DNA from: Sphingomonas sp. Root241
GTDB lineage: Bacteria; Pseudomonadota; Alphaproteobacteria; Sphingomonadales; Sphingomonadaceae
Reading direction: 5' to 3'
NCBI RefSeq assembly: GCF_001428865.1
Contig: NZ_LMIV01000001.1
Location: 302,125 to 366,124, forward strand
DNA length: 64,000 nt
Position numbers and translations under genes: made by a program. The notes under the pieces were generated by a model that ran no database searches, was not told the DNA's origin, and saw only the letters and a list, made by a program, of their open reading frames with translations. Positions 28,580 to 38,466 of this stretch are shown here, piece by piece (within the stretch, counting starts at the first letter, position 1; every line of letters starts with the position of its first letter).

Positions 28580-30633
28580 GCGGCGCGCTCCTGGCGGAGA
28601 TCGGCGGCGTGTGCGGCCTTGAGCACCACGCGGAAGCGGGTACCGTGCCCCTCGCGCGACATGACTTCGATCCGCCCGCCCATCGCCGCGGCGATCTGGC
28701 GCGCCTCGAACGCGCCGATGCCGAAGCCGCCGGACTTGGAGGAGACGAAGGGCTTGAACAATTTGTCGCGCACGAAGGCCGGAGACATGCCGCAGCCCTG
28801 ATCGATCACGTCGATGGTAACATTGAGTCCATCGGCGCCGACCAGGATCGTCACCGGCGCATCGGCTGCGCTCGCCTCGATTGCGTTCTGGACGAGATGG
28901 TTCAGCAGCTGCTCCAGACCCATGGGGTCGGCGTGCGCTATCGCATTTGAAACGCCTGAAATATGCACCGGATGCTGCCGCGCGCGCGCAGTCGCCGCGC
29001 GACGGACCACAGGCTGAACCTCGATCGCGTGCGGCGCCTCGCTTCGCCCGCGATGATGCTGCGAGAGCCGGGCCAGCAATGCGTTCATCCGCTCCGCCGA
29101 GTCCTTGAGCGTCGCCACCATGTCCGCCCGGAATTCGGGCTTGTCGGCATGCCGCTCTGCGTTGCGCGCGGTGAGGGTGAGCTGGCTCACCAGATTCTTG
29201 ATGTCGTGGAGGATGAATGCGAAACGTCGGTTGAATTCGTCGAAGCGCTGCGCGTCGGCGAGCGCCTCCTGCGCACGTGCCTCGGCGAGATAGCTCGCCA
29301 CCTGTCGGCCTGCGACCTTGAGCAGATCGAAGTCCTCCCAGTCCAGCGCGCGGTCGAGCGGCGGGCGGGCGAGCAGGATCGCGCCGGCGAGATTGCCCAG
29401 ATGGGGCAGCGGCACCAGCACCCAGGCATCGGCCATGTCGAGCATCCATCGCGGTATCGGTGCGGCGTCGGGAGGGGACGAGTCGCCGCGGATGCCGTCG
29501 AGTTCGATGATCCGCCCCGTGGCGGCGAGATGGTCGGCGAGCGGCGCATCGCTGGCGACGGGGAACGATCCGCGATCCCAGTTCCAGCTGGCGCCGGGGC
29601 CGAGCCCGACGCCGTCGGGCACGAGCAAAAGGCCGGCCGGGGATTCGGTCAGGTCGGCGATCGCCTTGACGATCCGTTCGTCGAGTGGCGCGGCGCCGTC
29701 GGGCGCGCCCAACGTCTCGGTAAAGCGCATCCATTCGGCGCGATAATCATAGCGATGGCGGAAGAGATGCTTCGCCAGCTTGACCTTGGTCCAGGCGCGG
29801 AGCCACCCATTCGAGACGAGAGTGAGGATCGCGGCGGTCGAGCCGAGCACGAACGCCGTCTGGAATATCCGCGCATTCTCGCCGCCGATCGTGGCGATCG
29901 CGCTGGTCGCGAGCGCGAGCAATGCGAAATAGGCGCCGATCGCGACCAACGACAGCGATTGATAGGCAACCGTGCGCGAAACCTGGACATCCAGATCGCC
30001 CTTGCGCTGGAGCGCAGTGACCATTGCGAGCGCCACCGCGATCATCGCCACGCCGCGCGCCGCGATCGATTGCGCGTGCGGCTCGGCACCGACATATTCG
30101 GTACAGCACAATGCGAATTCGGCGATCCACATGCCGGCCAGTGCAATCACGATCCAACGCAGCCCGCCTCCCGCCGAAGGATTGAGTGCCGAATAAAGCG
30201 CCTGCGCCAGCACCAGGGCGGCAACGGCGACCAGCATGCGGAGCAGCAGCGCCGTGCTGGCGATCTGCTCGGCGGCAACGGACGCGTCGACATTCGCGGC
30301 GATGTGAAACACCAATGCGCATACGCTGACGAGCGCGACCACCCCATAGACGGTGCCAAGCGCGAGCGGCGGACGATCGTTGGCGTCGCGCCGGTGCAGC
30401 GTGATCATGAAGCCGAGCCACGCAAGGTTCCGGAGCGTCTCGACGATCCGCGTCACCATCTCGCCGGCACCGATCCCGGCGACTGCCAGCGCCCAGAGCG
30501 ACGTCAGCGCCAACGCCAATGTCAGGGCGCGGCGCGGCGAGCCGCTCGTCGGGGCACGGGCCGTCCACAATGCGACACCGCCGAAGAGCAAGGCGGCCAG
30601 CGCGTGGCTCCACAGGATCAGCGTCGCGGTCAT
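28576..30633 (-). CDS. prsK: membrane sensor histidine kinase PrsK
   Basis: 685 residues. The first half holds about eight membrane segments (TATLILWSHALAALLFGGVALW onward), then a GAF-like region (residues 330-460), then a kinase core with the phospho-histidine in FILHDIKNLVSQL and ATP-binding motifs LNHLVQNAIEAS, DQGCGMSPAFV, KSGGFGIGAFEARQIAAAMGG. The HDIKN H-box and multi-pass sensor are the hallmarks of PrsK, partner of PrsR. The signal sensed is unknown. Start ATG 30633 shares one base with the stop of the sugar-transferase gene. Confidence 0.9.
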
Positions 30634-32021
30634 CAGCGTGCGCCCGCGGGGAACAATACGACGCGGATCGTCTGGAGCAGGATCAGCAGATCGAGGAAGG
30701 GCGAATAGTTCTTGGCGTAGAACAGGTCGTATTCGAGCTTCTGGCGCGAATCCTCGATCGAGGCGCCATAGGGATAATTGATCTGCGCCCATCCCGTGAT
30801 GCCCGGCTTCACCATGTGGCGCTCGGCATAATAAGGCAGCTTCTGCTCGAGATCCTCGACGAATTGCGGGCGTTCCGGGCGCGGGCCGACGAAGCTCATC
30901 TCGCCCTTGAGCACACTCCAGCATTGCGGCAGCTCGTCGATGCGCAGCTTGCGGATGACTCGGCCGATCCGGGTGATGCGCGGATCGTCCTTCTCGGCCC
31001 AGACCGCTTTGCCGCCGACCTCGGCGTCCTGGCGCATCGAACGCAGTTTGATGACGTCGAAGCCGACGCCGTAGAGTCCGACGCGGCGTTGGCGATAAAA
31101 GGCCGGGCCCTTGCTCTCGAACCGAATCGCGATCGCGGTGACCAGCACGAGCGGAAGCGTCAGGACCAACAGCAACAGGCTGGCGCCGATATCGAACAGC
31201 CGCTTGAAGGCGCTCGATACCATTCGGCCCGAGGAAAAGCCGTCCGAGAAGATCAGCCAGCTCGGATTGACGCTGTCGAGGTCGACGCGGCCGGTCTCGC
31301 GCTCGAGGAAAGTCGAGATCTCGTTGACGTGAACACCGGTGGTCTTGACCCGCAGCAGGTCCTTGAGCGGGAGCGCGTTGCGCCGCTCCTCGAGTGCGAG
31401 CACGACTTCGCTGGCGTTGAGCAGCACGACGTGGTCGGCGAGATTGTAGATGGCATCGCGCGCGATCGCCTCCGGGATCACGCGATTGGCCTCGCTCATC
31501 GAGACATAGCCGACGACGGCGAAGCCGGCGCCGGGCGCCTTGGAAAGCACCTTCAGGCGCGCGGCGCGCGGGCCCGCTCCCAGCACGACGATGCGCCGCT
31601 TGAACGCCTGGCTTCCCAGGGTCTTGCCGAGCAGGACGCGCAGGAAGATCAGCAGCACGACCGACAGGCCCATCGCGTACAACAGGTTGGAGCGCCAGAA
31701 ACTGATCTGGGGGATCATGAAATAGAGGACGCTGAGGCCAATCACGCCCAGCGAGATCGCCACGATCAGGCGCGCCATGGCGTAGCGCAGCGACTGGAGC
31801 GCATCGGCGCCATAGACGCCGACGGCGATCATCGCGACTTCTATAAAGGCGGCATAGCCGAGCAATTGGGGCGCGCGCGTGGTCATCGGCAAGGCGGCCA
31901 TGCCGACTTGATGCGCGCGCAGGATCCAGCCGAGCTCGCCTGCCGCTACCAGCAGGACGATGTCCAGCAGGCCGAGCAGCAGCACGGCATTGGGCACGTA
32001 ATGCTTGAACAGGCGGATCAT
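30633..32021 (-). CDS. undecaprenyl-phosphate sugar transferase, EpsB/PEP-CTERM-associated type
   Basis: 462 residues. Four to five N-terminal membrane helices, a Rossmann-like middle segment (RRIVVLGAGPRAARLKVLSKAPGAGFAVVGYV), one further helix, and the bacterial sugar transferase domain: FKRLFDIGASLLLLVLTLP, GPAFYRQRRVGLYGVGFDVIKLRSM, ELPQCWSVLKGEMSFVGPRPERP, and ITGWAQINYPYG. Transfers the first sugar phosphate to the lipid carrier for exopolysaccharide synthesis. First gene of the operon with prsK, prsR and prsT; divergent from manC. Confidence 0.92.
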   Translation of the reverse strand: MIRLFKHYVPNAVLLLGLLDIVLLVAAGELGWILRAHQVGMAALPMTTRAPQLLGYAAFIEVAMIAVGVYGADALQSLRYAMARLIVAISLGVIGLSVLYFMIPQISFWRSNLLYAMGLSVVLLIFLRVLLGKTLGSQAFKRRIVVLGAGPRAARLKVLSKAPGAGFAVVGYVSMSEANRVIPEAIARDAIYNLADHVVLLNASEVVLALEERRNALPLKDLLRVKTTGVHVNEISTFLERETGRVDLDSVNPSWLIFSDGFSSGRMVSSAFKRLFDIGASLLLLVLTLPLVLVTAIAIRFESKGPAFYRQRRVGLYGVGFDVIKLRSMRQDAEVGGKAVWAEKDDPRITRIGRVIRKLRIDELPQCWSVLKGEMSFVGPRPERPQFVEDLEQKLPYYAERHMVKPGITGWAQINYPYGASIEDSRQKLEYDLFYAKNYSPFLDLLILLQTIRVVLFPAGAR

Positions 32022-32056
32022 GGTGCGCCCAGCACTATCGGCTAAGTGTAAACAAA

Positions 32057-32092
32057 TCCGACACGCGTTGCCGTACGTGCGAAAGTGTCGGA
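32057..32092. promoter_or_regulatory. inverted repeat in the divergent sugar transferase/manC promoter region
   Basis: TCCGACAC (32057-32064) and GTGTCGGA (32085-32092) are exact inverses with a 20-bp spacer. The 166-bp region holds the promoters of the polysaccharide operon on one side and of manC on the other. A dimeric regulator could sit here and control both. No clear sigma-54 box (GG-N10-GC) was picked out by eye. Confidence 0.4.
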
Positions 32093-32187
32093 AACAGCAA
32101 CGGGACAGGCAACCGTTTCGGCCGGGCATCGTTTAGTTTCTCGGGGCAAGTACCTATATCTACAGCCTAATCAGGGAGCCATTCGTC

Positions 32188-33243
32188 ATGCCGGAAGCCA
32201 AGCCGATCATTCCCGTGATCCTGTCGGGGGGATCGGGGACGCGGCTGTGGCCGTTGTCGCGCCCGGAACAGCCCAAGCAGCTGCTGCCGCTGACCGCCGA
32301 GGAGACGATGCTGCAATTGACCGCGCGACGCACGACGGGCGAGCGTTTCGCCGGCCCGATCGTCGTCGCGAACGCCTTCCATGCCGATCAGGTCGAAGAA
32401 CAACTCGCCGCTGTCGAGGCCAGGGCGCAGGCGTTGATCCTCGAGCCGATGGGGCGCAATACCGCGCCGGCCATCGCGCTCGCCGCGATCGCCGCTGGGG
32501 GCGGGAGCGATCCCATTCTCGTGATGCCGTCGGACCATGTCATCGCCGATGTCGACGCATTCCATGCGGCGATCCACGCGGCGCTGCCGCTCGTGCAGGA
32601 AGGGTGGCTGGTCACCTTCGGGATCGCACCGGACGCGCCCGAGACCGGCTATGGCTGGATCAAGGTCGGCGAGGCGCTTGGCGAAGGCGTACACCGCGTC
32701 GATCGCTTCGTGGAGAAGCCGCCGCGCGACAAGGCGGAAGCGATGCTCGCCTCGGGCGATCACGCCTGGAACGGCGGCATCTTCCTGTTCCGCGCCGACA
32801 TGTATCTGGGCGCGCTGAGCGTCTTCGCGCCCACCATGCTGGTGGCGGCGCAGCGGGCGATGGAAAAGGCGCGCCGCGAGGGCAAGCGCGTCTGGCCCGA
32901 TGCCGGGGAATTCGCGCAGTCCCCCTCGGATTCGATCGACTATGCGGTGATGGAGAAGGCGCCGCGCGTGGCGGTGGTTCCGGTCGCGATGGGGTGGAGC
33001 GACGTCGGCAGCTGGGATGCGCTCCACGCGATCAGCGAATGCGATGGACAAGGCAATGTCAGCCGCGGCGATGTCGTCCTGATCGACGCGGAGAACTGCC
33101 TCGTCCGCAGCGAAGCGGGCAAGCGCATAGCATTGGTCGGCGTGCGCGATCTGATCGTGGTCGCGGCGGGGGACGACGTTCTCGTCCTCCCGCGCGGGCG
33201 CAGCCAGGACATCAGGAAGATCATCGAGGCGATGAAGCAGTGA
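32188..33243 (+). CDS. manC: mannose-1-phosphate guanylyltransferase
   Basis: 351 residues. Makes GDP-mannose for exopolysaccharide. Seen: the pyrophosphorylase signature ILSGGSGTRLWPLSRPEQPKQ, EPMGRNTAPAIALA, VMPSDHVIAD, FVEKPPRDKAEAML, YAVMEKAPRVAVVPVAMGWSDVGSWDAL. It lacks the C-terminal isomerase (cupin) domain of bifunctional forms, so mannose-6-phosphate isomerase must come from elsewhere. ATG 32188 with AGGGAG upstream. Divergent from the sugar transferase/prsK operon, which supports a joint function. Confidence 0.94.
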   Translation: MPEAKPIIPVILSGGSGTRLWPLSRPEQPKQLLPLTAEETMLQLTARRTTGERFAGPIVVANAFHADQVEEQLAAVEARAQALILEPMGRNTAPAIALAAIAAGGGSDPILVMPSDHVIADVDAFHAAIHAALPLVQEGWLVTFGIAPDAPETGYGWIKVGEALGEGVHRVDRFVEKPPRDKAEAMLASGDHAWNGGIFLFRADMYLGALSVFAPTMLVAAQRAMEKARREGKRVWPDAGEFAQSPSDSIDYAVMEKAPRVAVVPVAMGWSDVGSWDALHAISECDGQGNVSRGDVVLIDAENCLVRSEAGKRIALVGVRDLIVVAAGDDVLVLPRGRSQDIRKIIEAMKQ

Positions 33244-33283
33244 CGGCCGGCGAGCGCGGCGTCCGGCCGCGCTCGCCCTATCG

Positions 33284-35149
33284 TCAGGCCAGCAACGCCT
33301 CGGCCTGGTCGAGCGTGTCCTTGAACGTCGCGACCAGCGCCTGATACGGCGCCGGCGACGCCATATCGAGCCCGGCGCGCTTCAGGATGTCGACCGGATA
33401 GTCCGAACCGCCGGCCTTCAGCACCGACAGATAATTGTCGCGCTCCTTCGCGCCGCCCTTCAGGATCGCCTGCGCGAAGTAGGTCGCCGCCGCGATGCAG
33501 GTTGCGTACTGATAGACGTAGAAGCTGTTGTAGAAGTGCGGGATGAACGCCCATTCGTTCCCGTAAGCCGGATCCAGGCCCATCTTGGGTCCGTGATAGC
33601 GCTTCAGCAGGTCGAAATACACGTCGGTGAACTTCTTGCCCGACAGGCCTTCGCCCGCCTCGGCCAGATCGTGCGCCTTCAGCTCGAACTCGGCGAACAT
33701 CGTCTGGCGATAGAAGGTGCCGCGGAAATTCTCCATCTGCTGGCCGAGATAGAAGAGCTTCTCCTCCTTGGTCTTGGCGTTCTTCAGCATGTACGCGACC
33801 AGCAACTGCTCGTTGGCGGTCGAGGCGATCTCGGCGAGGAAGATCGGGTAATCGGCCTTTTCATAAGGCTGCGCGGCATTGGCGAGCAGCGAGTGCAGCG
33901 CATGGCCCCATTCGTGCGCATAGGTGCTCAGCCCGTCATATTTCTCGCTGAGGTTGAGCAGCAGATAGGGATGCACCTCGTACGCGCCGGGGTTCATGTA
34001 CGCGCCGGGCCGTTTGCCCTCGCGCGGCCACGGATCCATCCACTTCGCCGCGGTCGCCTTGGCGATGCGTGCCTGGTAATCGGGGCCGAGCGGCTTGACC
34101 GCCTCGAGCGTCAGCGTGCGCATCTGGTCGAGCGTGAAGTTGCGGTCGAGCGACACCAAGGGCGGATAGATGTCGTAATAAGCGATGTCGGGGAGCTCGA
34201 GCATGCGACGGCGCAGCTCGAAATAGCGGTGCAGCTGCGGCAGGCCCTTGTTCGTCTCGGCGACCAGGGTGCGATACACCGCCTCCGGCACGTTGTTGCC
34301 GGAGAGCGCGGCAGCGAGCGAGGTCGGGTATTTGCGCGCCTTGGCGTAGAAGATGTCGCCCTTGACCTTGGCGTTGTAGGTCGCGCCGAACGAGTTCTGG
34401 AACTTGCCGTGCGCGCCCCAGAAGGCGTCGAACACCGCCTTGCGATCGGCGCGGTTGGGCGCGTCGCGGTTGAGCGTATAGCCCTGGCTGTCGAGCCGGA
34501 CCTGCTTGCCGTCGGATAGCTTGATCGTCGGCCACGGAATGTCCGACGAGCGGAGCTGGCCGGAGATGTCGCCGGGCGCCTGCAGCGGCGCGGTCGCGCT
34601 CGCGAGGAGCGCCTCGCCTTCGGGCGAGAGCGTGTGTTCGGCCTGGCGGACGATATTGGCGAGGTAGAAGTCGAAGCGCGTCTTGAGCGCCGGATCGGCG
34701 GCGATGAAGCCCTGGATCTTCGCCTTGTCGATCGTCAGGATCTCGGGCGCGAACCACGCGGTCGCTTCGCCGAACGCCGTGTACAGGTCGATCGCCTGCG
34801 CCTGCTTCTCCTGCCACGCGGCGACGCGGACGTCCTCGTCGCTCTTCAGGCTGACATAAGTGTAGACCCGGCCGATCGTCTTGCCGAGATCGGACTGGAG
34901 AGTCAGCGCTTCGGCGAGCGTCGCGGCGCTCTCGCCCAACCGGCCTTTATATTTGGCGATTGCAGGAAGTGCCGCCAGCGCCCCCTTGCGCGCCGCATCC
35001 CAGGCGGCATCGTTCGGGTAGATCTCGGTCAGGTCCCATGCGGCGGCGCCGGCGGCCTGCGCGGCATTCTGCGCCCAGGCGGGCACCGACGTGGCGAGAG
35101 TCGCGAGCACACCTGCGGCCAGCGCATCGCGGCGAGTCAATTCGGTCAT
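33284..35149 (-). CDS. exported M3-family oligoendopeptidase
   Basis: 621 residues. A twin-arginine-like signal (TRRDALAAGVLATLATSVPAWAQ) precedes a thimet/PepF-like peptidase: HEWGH zinc motif at residues 412-416 with the third ligand region in FLAEIASTANEQLL, GAYMNPGAYEVHPYLLLN, and the C-terminal FIPHFYNSFYVYQYATCIAAA. It cuts short peptides, here probably in the periplasm, which is unusual because most PepF enzymes are cytosolic. ATG 35149 chosen because the signal peptide begins there. It converges on manC. Confidence 0.92.
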   Translation of the reverse strand: MTELTRRDALAAGVLATLATSVPAWAQNAAQAAGAAAWDLTEIYPNDAAWDAARKGALAALPAIAKYKGRLGESAATLAEALTLQSDLGKTIGRVYTYVSLKSDEDVRVAAWQEKQAQAIDLYTAFGEATAWFAPEILTIDKAKIQGFIAADPALKTRFDFYLANIVRQAEHTLSPEGEALLASATAPLQAPGDISGQLRSSDIPWPTIKLSDGKQVRLDSQGYTLNRDAPNRADRKAVFDAFWGAHGKFQNSFGATYNAKVKGDIFYAKARKYPTSLAAALSGNNVPEAVYRTLVAETNKGLPQLHRYFELRRRMLELPDIAYYDIYPPLVSLDRNFTLDQMRTLTLEAVKPLGPDYQARIAKATAAKWMDPWPREGKRPGAYMNPGAYEVHPYLLLNLSEKYDGLSTYAHEWGHALHSLLANAAQPYEKADYPIFLAEIASTANEQLLVAYMLKNAKTKEEKLFYLGQQMENFRGTFYRQTMFAEFELKAHDLAEAGEGLSGKKFTDVYFDLLKRYHGPKMGLDPAYGNEWAFIPHFYNSFYVYQYATCIAAATYFAQAILKGGAKERDNYLSVLKAGGSDYPVDILKRAGLDMASPAPYQALVATFKDTLDQAEALLA

Positions 35150-35246
35150 CAAAGGCTTCCCCGAAGAGGGCGCCGGTAGGCACGGCGCTGGTTTGGAAGC
35201 CGGCAATCTGTCGTGCTTTCGGGCGCGAGGAAAGCGCTTTGTTGGT

Positions 35247-35489
35247 TTAGGGGGCCAACACACTCCGGCCGGCGGCGTCGCGGCGAACATCGCGATATTC
35301 GGCGCGTGATATCACCACCCAGTCGCGCTTGGCGCGGCGACGCATCGGGGTCCCGCAGAAGCGGCATTTGCTGACGAAACGATCGTCGTTTCCTGCGCGC
35401 TCGATGTGCTTTTCCGAGCGATCATGCTTGCCACCGACGCAACGCAACCGTCCGGCGAACCAACTGAACACGTACGCGAACCCTTTCAT
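35247..35489 (-). CDS. small CxxC protein of unknown function
   Basis: 80 residues, not recognised. Hydrophobic start (MKGFAYVFSWFAGRL), then a basic stretch, then CRFCGTPMRRRAKRDWVVISRAEYR, a CxxCG pair that may be half of a zinc knuckle or a redox pair. Basic and small. Located upstream of the M3 peptidase on the same strand (97 bp gap) with no partner. Coding is supported by the internal pattern and by the gene-like spacing only. Confidence 0.5.
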   Translation of the reverse strand: MKGFAYVFSWFAGRLRCVGGKHDRSEKHIERAGNDDRFVSKCRFCGTPMRRRAKRDWVVISRAEYRDVRRDAAGRSVLAP

Positions 35490-35566
35490 GATTTTGTCAT
35501 TCGGAGTTCATGATCCGGCGCCCCGGGTCAAGACCCGTGGGCCGCCTTCGTCGCAAAAACCGCCCG

Positions 35567-35600
35567 GAAAAGCAGAAGGGCCGGGTTTCCCCGGCCCTTC
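35567..35600 (-). terminator. rho-independent terminator of groESL
   Basis: An 11-bp stem (GAAGGGCCGGG at 35575-35585 with CCCGGCCCTTC at 35590-35600) and, on the minus strand, a TTTT tract at 35567-35570. It lies 26 bp beyond the groEL stop. Confidence 0.85.
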
Positions 35601-35625
35601 GCGTAGTTCGGAAGAACGGTAGGAC

Positions 35626-37308
<1,683 letters not shown>

Positions 37309-37325
37309 TTAGGCGAACGAAGGGT

Positions 37326-37613
37326 TCAGCCGACGATCCCGAGGATGTCGGATTCCTTCATGATGAGGAGATCCTCACCATTGACCTTGACCTCGGTGCC
37401 CGACCATTTGCCGAACAGGATGCGGTCGCCGGCCTTGACGTCGAGCGGCGTGATCTTGCCGTCCTCGCTCTTGGCGCCGGTGCCGGCGGCGACGACTTCG
37501 CCTTCCTGCGGCTTTTCCTTGGCGGTGTCGGGGATGATGATCCCGCCGGCGGTCTTTTCCTCGGCTTCGACGCGGCGGACGAGCACGCGGTCATGCAACG
37601 GACGGAAGTTCAT
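37326..37613 (-). CDS. groES: co-chaperonin GroES
   Basis: 95 residues. Lid of the GroEL chamber. Seen: [15 protein letters not shown], mobile loop [22 protein letters not shown] and C-terminal [17 protein letters not shown] chose ATG 37613 with AAAGGATC upstream; an in-frame ATG at 37643 would lie next to the operator. The operon is controlled by CIRCE. Confidence 0.98.
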   Translation of the reverse strand: MNFRPLHDRVLVRRVEAEEKTAGGIIIPDTAKEKPQEGEVVAAGTGAKSEDGKITPLDVKAGDRILFGKWSGTEVKVNGEDLLIMKESDILGIVG

Positions 37614-37646
37614 TGCGCTGCGATCCTTTGTCAGATTGAACAAGTT

Positions 37647-37673
37647 TTAGCACTCACATTTGGCGAGTGCTAA
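37647..37673. promoter_or_regulatory. CIRCE element (HrcA operator) of groESL
   Basis: TTAGCACTC-N9-GAGTGCTAA, the perfect consensus. It lies just downstream of the predicted start point, so HrcA would block transcription until heat shock. hrcA is not in the window. Confidence 0.97.
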
Positions 37674-37681
37674 CGACCGGG

Positions 37682-37710
37682 GATATGCGCAGGCCGAGCG
37701 GATTCGTCAA
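37682..37710 (-). promoter_or_regulatory. sigma-70-type promoter of groESL
   Basis: On the minus strand, TTGACG (37710-37705) and CATATC (37687-37682) are 17 bp apart, a near-ideal housekeeping promoter. The start point falls at about 37675, at the edge of CIRCE. Confidence 0.75.
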
Positions 37711-37751
37711 CGGGCATGCGATGGAATCTTTTGAACGCGGTTCGACCCATC

Positions 37752-37969
37752 TTGTGCTCCCGCGAAGGCCGGAGTTAGCAAAACTTCCCTCCCTGCAAGG
37801 GAGGGGCTGGGGGTGGGTGCGACCGAAGGGAGCCCATCGAACTGCTTGGAGAAAAGGAAAGCCGGGCATCGAGCCCGGCTTTCCTTACCCACCCCTAGCC
37901 CCTCCCTAAAAGGGAGGGGGAATTTGAATGCCGGTACACCCTAGCGCTCCGGCCTTCGCCGGAGCACAA
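37752..37969. repeat. nested composite of palindromic repeats
   Basis: Outer arms TTGTGCTCC...GAAGGCCGGAG (left) and its inverse ending GGAGCACAA (right) enclose a second inverted pair (37784-37818 and 37886-37924: CCCTCCCT-GCA-AGGGAGGG plus GGGTGGGT, mirrored). In the centre lies a 12-bp hairpin (GGAAAGCCGGGC-ATCGA-GCCCGGCTTTCC, 37856-37884). Thus three layers are nested, as if one REP-type element had inserted in another. It fills the 302-bp gap 37674-37975 beyond groES control signals. Confidence 0.7.
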
Positions 37970-37975
37970 TGGGCC

Positions 37976-38422
37976 TCAGCCTCGGGTCGCGAGCAGCCGC
38001 TGGATCGCCGCGCCGACGCTGGGGAAGGTTTCGTTGACGTCGCTCGAGACCTTGTCGCGGAGCACCGGGTTGCTGCCGTCGATGTCGACGGTGAACAGGT
38101 CGATGTCGGTTTCCCCGAGCACCAGATAGCCCTCGTGGCCGGGACCCTCGCGCCACAGCTTGTTCGCTGCGATCAAACCTTGCCAGAAACCGCCGGGGCC
38201 GGGGTTCGCCTCGCTCTGCCAGCTGCCGTAGAGCACGAGGCCGTCGAAATCCACGCCGTCCGAGCGGCGCAGCAGCGCGGCGTAACCGTCGGGGAGCGTC
38301 GCGCCGAATTCGCGCTGGAGCGCTGCGCGCAGCGCCGCGATCCGAGTCTCGTCGGCGCCGGACTGGACGATCTCGCCGACCGCCACCTGCGCCTCGCGCG
38401 CCGCCACTATCACTGCGTCCAT
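37976..38422 (-). CDS. SMI1/KNR4 (SUKH) family protein, putative immunity protein
   Basis: 148 residues. The SUKH fold is suggested by ALQREFGATLPDGYAALLRRSDGVDFDGLVLYG and EGYLVLGETDIDLFTVDID...VNETFPSVGAAIQRLL. SUKH proteins are common immunity factors next to nuclease toxins. ATG 38422 has GGAGAAA at good distance; an alternative ATG at 38440 has no ribosome site. It begins 45 bp after the stop of the HNH-toxin gene on the same strand, as expected for a toxin-immunity pair. Confidence 0.8.
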   Translation of the reverse strand: MDAVIVAAREAQVAVGEIVQSGADETRIAALRAALQREFGATLPDGYAALLRRSDGVDFDGLVLYGSWQSEANPGPGGFWQGLIAANKLWREGPGHEGYLVLGETDIDLFTVDIDGSNPVLRDKVSSDVNETFPSVGAAIQRLLATRG

Positions 38423-38466
38423 GCCATTTTCTCCGGCCATCGGCGTTCAGCGTCCCGTGCGATCCT

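Noticed and set aside
37752..37969. CRISPR array
   Set aside because: The repeats are inverted and nested rather than direct and evenly spaced; no cas gene is present.
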